Shown: one piece after another, positions 6,932-13,913 of the stretch
Position numbering within the stretch: position 1 is the stretch's first letter
Layout of the letters: each line of letters opens with the position of its first letter
NCBI GenBank assembly: GCA_039186435.1
Contig: JBCDAA010000184.1
Span: forward strand, 1-16,988
Length of the DNA: 16,988 nucleotides
Direction of reading: 5' to 3'
Origin: JALVDI01 sp039186435
Lineage (GTDB): Bacteria > Myxococcota_A > Polyangia > Polyangiales > Houyiibacteriaceae
Notes under the pieces: model-generated
Databases searched by the model: none
Told to the model about the DNA's origin: nothing
Seen by the model: only the letters and a program-made list of their open reading frames with translations
Program-made: the position numbers and the translations under genes

Positions 6932-7816
6932 ATGCGTTTCCTACTCGCCTTTCTTCTCTTCAGCTGCGCTCGCTCGCACGGTCTCGATGGCTCCGACCTG
7001 CCGGATGCCGGAGCTCCCGACGCAGACGAAGGACTCAGCTGCGGCCCTGAGGAACTCATCGGCTGCAGCTTCGTCGAACGGCGATGGTTTTGGGATGGGG
7101 CGGATTGCTACGCCGCCGACGAGTGCGTAGGGCGCGGCGCTGACACCCGCGCGGCCTGCCTTCACGCCCATCGACATTGCGACCGCGACATCGACCCTTG
7201 CGCGCCCATGGACGCGGCCGACCAGGCGCCTTGTGCGGTTGAGTTTTCCCAAGCCGCGTGGGATGGCGAGCGCTGCGTCGAGGTGAGTCACTGCAGCTGC
7301 GAAGGCGTGGACTGCGATGACGCCTTTGTGAGCATGGCGGAATGCGCGCGGGCGTACGAGGCATGCGGCGCGGAGGTTTGCGAAGACGGCGACGTGCTGC
7401 GGCCGGAAGGAGTGTGTCTCTACAACAACCTCCTTCATTCGGATCGCCCTTCGGAGCTTCATTTTGTGCACGCCTGCGGAGAAGGCGAGTGCGACGTGGA
7501 GATCGATCGAGGGCGAATCGAAATCACGATCTGCGGGCGCGAGTCGGGCGCCTGCGCCGTGCCAGGCCGCTCGATCGCGTGCTCGATCCCTCCGGTTCGC
7601 GAAGGGATCTGGACCGTGTCGGTGAATGGTGAAGAGTTCGAGATGCGCTCGGAAGGGCCGCGCATCGCGTTCCCTGACCCCGGCTGCTTCTGCAATCCGG
7701 TCGGGGAGGTTCCGCCGCGCGGCCAGGACCTCGATTCGTTTCTCGCGGATCGGTCGCTCGACGCATTGCGAAGCGATTCGGCCTCGATTCAGCGTTGCCA
7801 AGAGCCGTTCGAGTAG
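6932..7816 (+). CDS. Lipoprotein with two tandem six-cysteine modules
   Basis: This is a predicted lipoprotein of 294 residues. The ATG at 6932 is chosen because AAAGGG (6921-6926) is well placed and the peptide MRFLLAFLLFSC gives a lipobox (LFSC, Cys12). A GTG at 6902 would only mask the signal. After an Asp/Ala/Pro linker come two related modules, about 37-83 and 90-145. Each has a W-x-DG or WDG motif and cysteines at identical intervals: C45-C59-C65 and C76-C83 in the first, C101-C115-C121 and C138-C145 in the second. The second adds C123 and C128. The pattern loosely recalls the second half of Kunitz-type domains, but homology is not shown. A further Cys-containing domain (about 146-294) looks beta-rich (GIWTVSVNGEEFEM). 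The function is not recognised; an extracellular disulfide-stabilised binding or inhibitor role is only a guess. Confidence 0.8.
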   Translation: MRFLLAFLLFSCARSHGLDGSDLPDAGAPDADEGLSCGPEELIGCSFVERRWFWDGADCYAADECVGRGADTRAACLHAHRHCDRDIDPCAPMDAADQAPCAVEFSQAAWDGERCVEVSHCSCEGVDCDDAFVSMAECARAYEACGAEVCEDGDVLRPEGVCLYNNLLHSDRPSELHFVHACGEGECDVEIDRGRIEITICGRESGACAVPGRSIACSIPPVREGIWTVSVNGEEFEMRSEGPRIAFPDPGCFCNPVGEVPPRGQDLDSFLADRSLDALRSDSASIQRCQEPFE

Positions 7817-7821
7817 GCTTT

Positions 7822-7849
7822 TTCACGATTCTTCACGAAACTCATCGTG
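7822..7849. repeat. Short repeats in the RND-operon upstream gap
   Basis: TTCACGA occurs twice, 10 bp apart (7822-7828 and 7832-7838). CACGAT (7824-7829) forms an inverted pair with ATCGTG (7844-7849). They lie just after the stop of the Cys-rich lipoprotein gene and about 110-140 bp before the adaptor gene. The 10-bp spacing would put two sites on one helix face, as for a regulator operator, but this is a weak match and no regulator gene is near. Confidence 0.25.
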
Positions 7850-7880
7850 CCCCAGGGTCCGGATGGCCCCACAGTGGCTC

Positions 7881-7948
7881 TGGTGGGAACGCCGAGAACG
7901 CGGGGAATGCGGCCTTCGGGCCGGGCGTTTCAGCCCTTGTTTCCACCG
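7881..7948 (+). other. Foldable leader element before the RND operon
   Basis: GGTGGGAAC (7882-7890) can pair with GTTTCCACC (7939-7947), nine pairs with one G-U, and the flanking T7881/G7948 adds a wobble. Inside are two adjacent hairpins: CGGCC-TTCG-GGCCG (7910-7923), with a stable UUCG-type loop, and GGGC-GTTTCA-GCCC (7923-7936). Together they could form a branched structure ending about 15 nt before the GAGGAAGG ribosome site. No T-run follows, so it is not an ordinary terminator. It may be a leader regulator or a structured dispersed repeat. Confidence 0.4.
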
Positions 7949-7960
7949 CGTCCCCAGCGA

Positions 7961-9097
7961 TTGAGGAAGGTACTTCGACTGAAGAAGGCGCTGCTCGCCG
8001 CGTCGGTCCTGCTGATTGCCTGTGGTGAAGCGGAGCCCGAACCCGAGCCGCCCGCGCGCCTTGTGCGCACGGAAACGGTCGTTCGCGACGAAGCCGTGGA
8101 TGCGCTGGTGCTTCTCGGTGACGTCGAAGGAGACGTGGATGTTCGCGTCTTTCCGGAGCTGCCGGAACGGATTCGTGCGGTTCACGTCGTCGAGGGCGCG
8201 AACGTTTCAGCCGGCGATCCTCTTGTGACGCTCGAGGCGAGTCTTCCGAGTAGCGATCTCGCCCAAGCGTCGGCGGCGCTCGCGGCCGCCGAAGCCACCC
8301 GCGATCAGGTGCAGGCGGACCTCGCGCGGGTTCGTCCCCTGGTTGCGCGGCAAGCCCTTCCGCGTTCCCAGCTCGAGTCCCTCGAAGCGAGCGTGCGGGC
8401 AAGTGAGGCGCAGGTCGCGCAGCTTCGGGCCGGTCGTCGCGCGGCGGGACTTCGTCGCAACCGCACCGTGATCCGCGCCCCCGTCGACGGTGTCGTCGCG
8501 CAGCTCGCCGTCTCGGCCGGCGACATGGTCGCGCCGAGTGTGCCAGTCGCCCGCGTGGTGCAGATGGACCACGTGAGCGTCGCGCTTCAGGTCGTCGAGC
8601 AAGACTACGTGAAGCTTCGCGAAGGGATGGAGGTCGACGTGCTGCCCTCCGCTCTCGAAGGGGTGCAGCGCCGCGGCCGCATTCACCGCATCTCGCCCGT
8701 GATCGATCGTCTGAGTCGCACGGGGGAAGTCGAGGTGCGCATCGAGAACACCGATCACGTCCTTCGTCCTGGCATGGTCGCGGAGGTGCGCATCGAGCTC
8801 GAACGGCGGGGCGATGTCGTGCTCGTTCCCTCTCGCGCCGTCTTGATGACGACGCGCACCGACACGGAAAATGTCGCGCACGTCTACCTTCGCGAGGGCT
8901 CCGAAGCGCTCCGGCGCGAGATCCGTATCGGTCGACGTTATCCCACCGCCGGGGAATCGCGCCTGGAAGTTGTCGGGGGACTTGAAGGTGGCGAAGAGGT
9001 CATCGTCGAGGGCCAGCACATGCTGCGCGACGGAGTCACGGTTCGCGTCGATGGCGCCGTGGAGGACGCTGAGCCGCAGCTCGCTGGGAGCGAATGA
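7961..9097 (+). CDS. RND efflux periplasmic adaptor (HlyD/AcrA family) lipoprotein
   Basis: This is the membrane-fusion subunit that links an inner-membrane RND pump to an outer-membrane channel. From TTG 7961 it has 378 residues: signal and lipobox LLIAC (Cys21 lipidated), a Glu/Pro linker, the first half of the lipoyl domain (IRAVHVVEGANVSAGDPLV), a long alpha-hairpin rich in Ala/Gln/Leu/Arg (about 97-165), the second lipoyl half (VIRAPVDGVVAQLAVSAGD), then beta-barrel and membrane-proximal parts (VLRPGMVAEVRI, VLVPSRAVL). The start is uncertain. A CTG at 7979 has an excellent GAGGAAGG 8 nt upstream and would give a textbook MKKALLAASVLLIAC signal. ATGs at 7847 and 7907 would bury the signal and run through the foldable leader. 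The stop overlaps the pump start (ATGA). Confidence 0.9.
   Translation: MRKVLRLKKALLAASVLLIACGEAEPEPEPPARLVRTETVVRDEAVDALVLLGDVEGDVDVRVFPELPERIRAVHVVEGANVSAGDPLVTLEASLPSSDLAQASAALAAAEATRDQVQADLARVRPLVARQALPRSQLESLEASVRASEAQVAQLRAGRRAAGLRRNRTVIRAPVDGVVAQLAVSAGDMVAPSVPVARVVQMDHVSVALQVVEQDYVKLREGMEVDVLPSALEGVQRRGRIHRISPVIDRLSRTGEVEVRIENTDHVLRPGMVAEVRIELERRGDVVLVPSRAVLMTTRTDTENVAHVYLREGSEALRREIRIGRRYPTAGESRLEVVGGLEGGEEVIVEGQHMLRDGVTVRVDGAVEDAEPQLAGSE
7963..7970 (+). promoter_or_regulatory. Strong Shine-Dalgarno upstream of a CTG codon
   Basis: GAGGAAGG lies 8 nt before CTG 7979 and two bases after the TTG at 7961. No ATG, GTG or TTG stands at the right distance downstream in frame, so this site points to the rare CTG start. 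Alternatively it is a chance purine run within the coding sequence. Confidence 0.5.
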
Positions 9098-12000
9098 AGG
9101 ATCACCACCGAGGGCTTAGCGCCATCAGCGTTCGTCGCGGCGTGACGACCGCCATGGTGGTGCTCGGCCTCGTCGGCTTTGGCGCGTTCGCCCTTCTTGG
9201 GCTGCCGCTCAACCGGCTTCCGGAGGTCGAGCTTCCGGTCATCGCTGTCGTCACGACCTATCAGGGCGCCAGCCCCGAAGACATGGAAACGCTCGTGACG
9301 GAGCCGATCGAACGTTCCGTGGGTTCGGTGGGCAACGTCGAAACCGTGCGCAGCCAGTCGCGGCAGGGCGCCTCGATCGTGTTGATCAGTTTTACCTGGG
9401 GCACGGACATGAGCGCCGCCGAAGTGGAGGTGCGCAAGAACCTCGAGATCTTCGCCGGGGAGTTTCTACCGGACGATGCGACGCGGCCGCTGACCTTTGC
9501 CTTCGATCCTTCGCTCGCGCCGGTGATGTTCATGTCGGTGGAGGGTCCGTTCGATGGCCACACCCTTCGGCGCGTCGCGGAGGAGCGCGTGCAGCCGTAC
9601 CTCGGACGCGTGGAAGGCGTCGCCGCCGCTGAGGTGATCGGTGGCCTCGATCGACAGATCCAGGTCGAGCTCAAGGCGCGGGAGCTTCAGGCCCTCGGCA
9701 TCGCACCGGCGCAGGTCGTCGATGCGATTCGCGCGGCCAACGTCGTGGTCCCGAGCGGCAACCTCGACGACGGAACGCAGTCGATGAGCCTTCAGCCGAC
9801 CGGGCTCGTTCGCTCCCTGAAAGAGATCGAGGACGTCGTCGTGGCGGTTCGAGGCACGCGACAGGTGCTCGTTCGCGACGTGGCGACGGTGATCGATGGC
9901 TACGAAGAAGAAACGCACGTCGTCACCGCGGACGGCCAGCGCGCGGTGTTCTTGGCGGTTCGAAAACAGTCGGACGCCAACACCGTGCAGACCTCCCGGG
10001 CCGTGCGCGACGCCATCGGCTCCATCGACGATCGGCTTCCGGAAGGGATCACGCTGACGCCGCTCTTCGACGAGGCGGGGCCGATCATGCGCGCGATTCA
10101 AAACCTCGGTTTCACGGCGCTCCAGGCGTTCCTGCTCACGGGCCTTGTGCTCCTCGTCTTTCTTCGAAGCTGGCGCACCAGTCTCATCAGTATCATCGCG
10201 GTGCCCACGAGCGTACTGGTCGCCTTCAGCGTTCTCGCGGCCCTCGACGTCACCCTAAACCTCATCAGCATGGCCGGGCTGGCGCTGGCGGTGGGCATGC
10301 TCGTCGACAACGCGATCGTCGTCCTGGAAGCGGCGTTTCAGGAGCTCGAACGGGGGGAGACTCCCACGGAAGCGGCCCTTCGAGGCGCGCGGGAGATGGC
10401 GATGCCCCTCTTCGCGTCGACGCTGACGACCGTCGTGGTCTTCCTGCCGATCCTTCTCGTGGAAGGCATCGCCGGCGAACTCTTTCGTGATCTGGTGCTG
10501 TCGATCACGGTGACGCTGCTCTGCTCCCTCGGTATCGCGCTCACCCTTGTGCCGCTCCTCATCAGCCGCGGTCTCAAATCGCAGCGACCAAAGCAGGGCC
10601 TGTCTCGGATTCCCACGGCTTACGAAGGCGCGCTCCGCTGGGCGCTCGCGCGGCGAAAACGGGTCCTCGGCGGCGCGGCGCTTCTCTTTGTGGGTTCCCT
10701 CGCGATCGCGCCTCTTCTCGGGCAGGATTTCATGCCGAAGGCGGACGTCTCGGAGATCCGCTTGGAGATCGCCGCGGCGCCCGGAACGAGCATCGACCGC
10801 ATGCGCGAACTCGTTAGCGAGGTCGAAGGCGTGATCGCGGACGAGGTGCCGGAGGCCGATGTGGTCACCGCGGACTACGGTGCATCGGAAGGGTTTGCGG
10901 CGCTCTTCGGCGCGACGGCAAACCGCGGCACGATTCGCATCAAACTACCGCCCCTCGAGGAGCGCGATCGCAAACAGCAGGAGATCGAAACCGTCCTCGC
11001 CGAAGCGTTTCGTGACGTCGCGGGTCTCGATGTGCGCGTGCAGGCGTTCAGCATGAACGGCGACGGTGGCGATATCGCTCTTCAGATCTTTTCGGATGAT
11101 CTCGAGGAGCTTCGCGAGCAGGGTGAGCGTCTTCGCGACGAGCTCGGCGCTCTCGAAGGCGTCCAGGAGTCTCGCTTTTCGATGGTGCAGGGTGCGCCGC
11201 AGCTGCAGCTTTCGTACGACCGGCAGCGAATGCGCCTCCTCGGGATCGCGCCTGCGCAGGTCGCGAGCGCGGTGGCGATCTTCTACCAGGGGGAAACGGC
11301 GACCTTCTTCCGGGAAAACGGAGACGAACACCAGGTTCGCGTTCGCATGCCGCGTGCGCCCCGCGGTCGCCTCGACACGCTTCGCTACCTCCCGATCCCG
11401 CTTCCGGACGCCATCGGCGAAGAGGCGACCGGTGCCGGGTTTGTGCAGCGCTCTCGCTTCATCCCGCTTTCGGCGGTCGCTGAGGTGGAGGATCGCCTCG
11501 GGCCTGTCGACATCGATCGGCGCGATCGCGAGCGCTACGCGACCGTCGACCTCACCGTGGAGGACGGCGAGGATCTCGGATCGGTCGTTTCTCGCGTCGA
11601 GACGCACCTCGCGACGATCGGGTTGCCGGAGGGCGTCCGCACGGAGATGCGCGGTACCGCGGAAGACCTGCGCGACGCGTTCTTCAAACTTGCGATGGCC
11701 TTTCTCGCCGCGATCGCTCTCGTGTACATGGTGATGGCGTCGCAGTTCGAGTCGCTCCTCGAGCCTTTCGTCATCATGTTCACCGTACCCTTGGCGAGCG
11801 CTGGAATCATGCTCGCACTCCTCGTCACCGGAACGACGCTCCAGGTCACCGCGCTCGTGGGGGTGATCCTCCTCGGGGGGATCGTCGTGAACAACGGCAT
11901 CGTGCTGATCGATGTTTTGAAGCGTCGCCGCGCCGAAGGAATGCCTCTGGTCGAAGCCGCCCTCGAAGCAGGGCGAACCCGTGTGCGACCGATCCTCATG

Positions 12001-12225
12001 ACCGCCCTGACCACGATTCTCGGCATGGTGCCGCTCTCCCTTGGCTTTGGCGATGGCGCCGAAACCTGGGCTCCGATGGCCCGCTCAGTGATCGGCGGAA
12101 TGATCGCGAGCACGTTTCTCACGCTCTTTGTGATCCCGGCGCTCTACGTCTCGCTTCGAACCTGGCTCGAGCGATCCGCTAAGGAAGGACCGGCGCATCC
12201 GGGCCCGCCGCAAACCAGCAGTTGA
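9094..12225 (+). CDS. RND efflux pump, HAE1-type inner-membrane permease
   Basis: This 1043-residue proton-driven pump of the AcrB/HAE1 superfamily has the usual length and two-fold layout: a membrane segment near the N-terminus, a large periplasmic domain, six segments in the middle (from about 335), a second periplasmic domain (about 560-860), then six more. Recognisable parts are PEVELPVIAVVTTYQGASPEDME, cut here to its role as the porter-domain start, and the conserved LAVGMLVDNAIVVLE of TM4. The proton-relay Asp407 of AcrB corresponds to D405, but Asp408 is N406. In TM10 the AcrB Lys940 position is N933 (GIVVNNGIVLID). Such substitutions occur in some HAE1 subgroups. The ATG overlaps the adaptor stop, and GGAG lies just upstream. 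The outer-membrane factor must be encoded elsewhere. The substrate is unknown; drugs or other hydrophobic compounds are typical. Confidence 0.95.
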   Translation: MKDHHRGLSAISVRRGVTTAMVVLGLVGFGAFALLGLPLNRLPEVELPVIAVVTTYQGASPEDMETLVTEPIERSVGSVGNVETVRSQSRQGASIVLISFTWGTDMSAAEVEVRKNLEIFAGEFLPDDATRPLTFAFDPSLAPVMFMSVEGPFDGHTLRRVAEERVQPYLGRVEGVAAAEVIGGLDRQIQVELKARELQALGIAPAQVVDAIRAANVVVPSGNLDDGTQSMSLQPTGLVRSLKEIEDVVVAVRGTRQVLVRDVATVIDGYEEETHVVTADGQRAVFLAVRKQSDANTVQTSRAVRDAIGSIDDRLPEGITLTPLFDEAGPIMRAIQNLGFTALQAFLLTGLVLLVFLRSWRTSLISIIAVPTSVLVAFSVLAALDVTLNLISMAGLALAVGMLVDNAIVVLEAAFQELERGETPTEAALRGAREMAMPLFASTLTTVVVFLPILLVEGIAGELFRDLVLSITVTLLCSLGIALTLVPLLISRGLKSQRPKQGLSRIPTAYEGALRWALARRKRVLGGAALLFVGSLAIAPLLGQDFMPKADVSEIRLEIAAAPGTSIDRMRELVSEVEGVIADEVPEADVVTADYGASEGFAALFGATANRGTIRIKLPPLEERDRKQQEIETVLAEAFRDVAGLDVRVQAFSMNGDGGDIALQIFSDDLEELREQGERLRDELGALEGVQESRFSMVQGAPQLQLSYDRQRMRLLGIAPAQVASAVAIFYQGETATFFRENGDEHQVRVRMPRAPRGRLDTLRYLPIPLPDAIGEEATGAGFVQRSRFIPLSAVAEVEDRLGPVDIDRRDRERYATVDLTVEDGEDLGSVVSRVETHLATIGLPEGVRTEMRGTAEDLRDAFFKLAMAFLAAIALVYMVMASQFESLLEPFVIMFTVPLASAGIMLALLVTGTTLQVTALVGVILLGGIVVNNGIVLIDVLKRRRAEGMPLVEAALEAGRTRVRPILMTALTTILGMVPLSLGFGDGAETWAPMARSVIGGMIASTFLTLFVIPALYVSLRTWLERSAKEGPAHPGPPQTSS

Positions 12226-13228
12226 CCTCGGCGGTATCCCACGGACGGTCGTAAATCGTCGTCCGGAGAACCTGACCCTCGAACTGCCGATCGCTCGTTG
12301 GAAAGTCGATTTCGTTCCCCATGCCGAGTTGATGCTCGCCGGTCATCCAGTTGAGGCGACCCTCGATGCACGGAAAGCGGTCCGCCATGGGGGAACCGTT
12401 GAGGTAGGCGCGCGGCCTCCCTTCGGCTTCGTCGAATACCAGCACGAGTTGGTAGACCTCCATCAGGTCGTCGATGCCGCTCACGAAAAGGGTCGAACGC
12501 GGGCGCACCGGAACACCGGCATCAAACTCCGGCATCGGCCCTGCATCCAGGCAACGCGTTCCGTTGAAATCGGTGCGGTTGGTCCGCAGGCGACCGACGA
12601 AGTCCATCTCGTCTTGCCCCACCGTAAAGAGTCGGTCGGCAGAGGACCTCGAGAGCGTGATGATACGTTCCGGACCGATCGAGTCCTCGATCACAAAATC
12701 GACCGGCCGAATCCAGGCCTCCACCGTCATCGACCCGGAGCCTGCGAGTGCTTCGACGAGCTGGTCGCTCGCGGCAAGGCTCGCGGTGAGTCGGCCGGTC
12801 ACAAAGGTGACGCGACCACCTTCCACGAGGACGCCGGATCCGTCCCCGGTGAGAGGAACGTTCGGGGCGGCAGGGGCCTGATCCCGGACCATGGTGGGGG
12901 AGTCACCGTCGTCGAATTCGTAGAGGACAAGAGGCTGGGACGCGACGTCTCCAGGACCACAAGCGGGCCCGCCCGCGTCCGTTCCCGTGTCTACGGCGAC
13001 GTCCGTACCCGCGTCTCTTGCGGCGTCGACCCCGATGTCTCCTGCGTCGCGGGCAGCGTCACGTGCGGCGTCGGCTCGACCGCCGGCGTCTTGGGGGATC
13101 GCGATGCAGAAGCCGCGGACGCACTGCTCATCCGCCGCACAGTCGGTGGCCAAATCGCACTCGCGAGCGGGCGTGGAATCGCCACACTGAAGCAAGGGAA
13201 GAGCCAGGAGCGCGAGGGACCAGCGCAC
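12179..13228 (-). CDS. LamG/concanavalin-like domain lipoprotein
   Basis: This 349-residue secreted protein is probably a lipoprotein. The signal is MRWSLALLALPLLQC; Gln before Cys15 makes the lipobox imperfect. A small four-cysteine segment follows (C24, C30, C36, C41: CDLATDCAADEQCVRGFC), of a kind common in myxobacterial secreted proteins. An Asp/Ala/Arg/Thr-rich linker covers about 47-87. The C-terminal part looks like a LamG-type beta sandwich: LYEFDDGDSPTMVRD, MTVEAWIRPVDF, a middle hydrophobic strand VYQLVLVFDEAEGRPRAYLNG and VLRTTIYDRPW near the end. Such domains bind carbohydrates or proteins; no catalytic site is visible. The GTG start is forced by an in-frame TAA 12 nt upstream, and there is no Shine-Dalgarno. 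The last 47 bases overlap the 3' end of the RND pump gene on the other strand. Confidence 0.82.
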   Translation of the reverse strand: MRWSLALLALPLLQCGDSTPARECDLATDCAADEQCVRGFCIAIPQDAGGRADAARDAARDAGDIGVDAARDAGTDVAVDTGTDAGGPACGPGDVASQPLVLYEFDDGDSPTMVRDQAPAAPNVPLTGDGSGVLVEGGRVTFVTGRLTASLAASDQLVEALAGSGSMTVEAWIRPVDFVIEDSIGPERIITLSRSSADRLFTVGQDEMDFVGRLRTNRTDFNGTRCLDAGPMPEFDAGVPVRPRSTLFVSGIDDLMEVYQLVLVFDEAEGRPRAYLNGSPMADRFPCIEGRLNWMTGEHQLGMGNEIDFPTSDRQFEGQVLRTTIYDRPWDTAEVNCWFAAGPDAPVLP

Positions 13229-13234
13229 AAAAAA

Positions 13235-13240
13235 AGATTA
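13235..13240 (-). promoter_or_regulatory. Candidate -10 box for the LamG-like lipoprotein gene
   Basis: On the minus strand TAATCT fits TANNNT and is followed by exactly six T residues and then the GTG start. No ribosome site exists in this interval, so a leaderless mRNA is the natural reading. A TGTGG just upstream could extend the box. No convincing -35 is visible. Confidence 0.5.
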
Positions 13241-13280
13241 CCACACTCGCGTCTCACGGCCTCGCCAAGCGCAAACGTGC

Positions 13281-13286
13281 TACAGG
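13281..13286 (+). promoter_or_regulatory. Candidate -10 region for slyD
   Basis: TACAGG, in the context GTGCTACAGGCC, lies exactly 6 nt before the slyD ATG. It departs from TANNNT at the last base but has the same spacing as the boxes before the metallophosphoesterase and LamG genes. No Shine-Dalgarno is present. Confidence 0.35.
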
Positions 13287-13292
13287 CCTGCG

Positions 13293-13778
13293 ATGGAGAT
13301 CGCCAAGGACAAGGTCGTAACCATTGCGTACGTGCTCCGGGACGCGTCGGGCAAAGAGCTCGACAAGTCGGATCCGGAATCGCCGATGCGCTACCTTCAT
13401 GGCCACCGGAACATCGTTCCGGGACTCGAGAGGCAGCTCGAAGGCAAGACCCAAGGCGACGAAATCGATGCGGTCGTCCCTCCGGGAGAGGGCTACGGCG
13501 AAAAGCAGAAAGTAAAGAGCCTCCGCGTTCCTCGTTCTCAGCTTCCCGCGGATGCGCCGGTCCACAAGGGCGCGCAGCTGGTCATGCAGTCGAAGGGGCA
13601 GCACTTCCCGGTGTGGGTCGAAAAGGTGCAGGGGCCCACGGTCGTTCTCACCCCGCAGCATCCCCTCGCGGGTGTGGAGCTCCACTTTCATGTGGAGGTG
13701 TTGGACATTCGGGACGCGTCGGAAGAGGAGATCACCCACGGCCACGTGCACGGGCCGGGCGGACACGAAGAGGAGTAG
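13293..13778 (+). CDS. slyD: FKBP-type peptidyl-prolyl isomerase, SlyD-like
   Basis: This 161-residue cytoplasmic proline isomerase and folding helper lacks a signal peptide. The architecture is that of SlyD: the N-terminal FKBP half (VVTIAYVLRDASGKELD, YLHGHRNIVPGLERQLEG, GDEIDAVVPPGEGYGE), then the insert-in-flap chaperone domain (about 70-120), then the return to FKBP (HPLAGVELHFHVEVLDIR, about 128-145). The C-terminal tail is His-containing (HGHVHGPGGH) and could bind nickel or other divalent metals, though it is much shorter and Cys-free compared with E. coli SlyD. It stands alone, divergent from the LamG lipoprotein gene across a 64-bp gap that seems to hold both promoters. The family is secure; a role in metal handling is inferred only from the tail. 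Confidence 0.93.
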   Translation: MEIAKDKVVTIAYVLRDASGKELDKSDPESPMRYLHGHRNIVPGLERQLEGKTQGDEIDAVVPPGEGYGEKQKVKSLRVPRSQLPADAPVHKGAQLVMQSKGQHFPVWVEKVQGPTVVLTPQHPLAGVELHFHVEVLDIRDASEEEITHGHVHGPGGHEEE

Positions 13779-13901
13779 GTTTTTCGAAGGACCCCGTGCG
13801 CAGAACAGGATGCGAGGCGCGTTCACTTTACACTTCGTGCGCGCTTCGAGGTTTCCTTCGGCCGAGTGTGCGCTCTCACGCCGGAAGACGACGTTTCCCC
13901 T

Positions 13902-13908
13902 CATTAAT
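13902..13908 (+). promoter_or_regulatory. AT-rich box before the 518-residue lipoprotein gene
   Basis: CATTAAT is the most AT-rich stretch of the 135-bp gap 13779-13913 and lies 5 nt before the ATG at 13914. It occupies the place where the other genes here have a -10-like box. No clear Shine-Dalgarno or -35 is seen, and the rest of this gap shows only a weak wobble-containing stem (GAGGCGCG/CGCGCTTC) and no terminator. Confidence 0.25.
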
Positions 13909-13913
13909 GGGTC

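Noticed and set aside
7910..7923. Intrinsic terminator at the CGGCC-TTCG-GGCCG hairpin
   Set aside because: The stem is short and is not followed by a T-run, so it fits better as part of a larger fold than as a terminator.
8207..9019. A 270-codon minus-strand open frame
   Set aside because: It is antisense to the RND adaptor gene and has no motif, signal or plausible start context.
13779..13913. Terminator or small gene in the gap after slyD
   Set aside because: TTTTT at 13780 has no stem before it, the only stem seen has a G-T pair and a long loop, and no short frame with a ribosome site was found.
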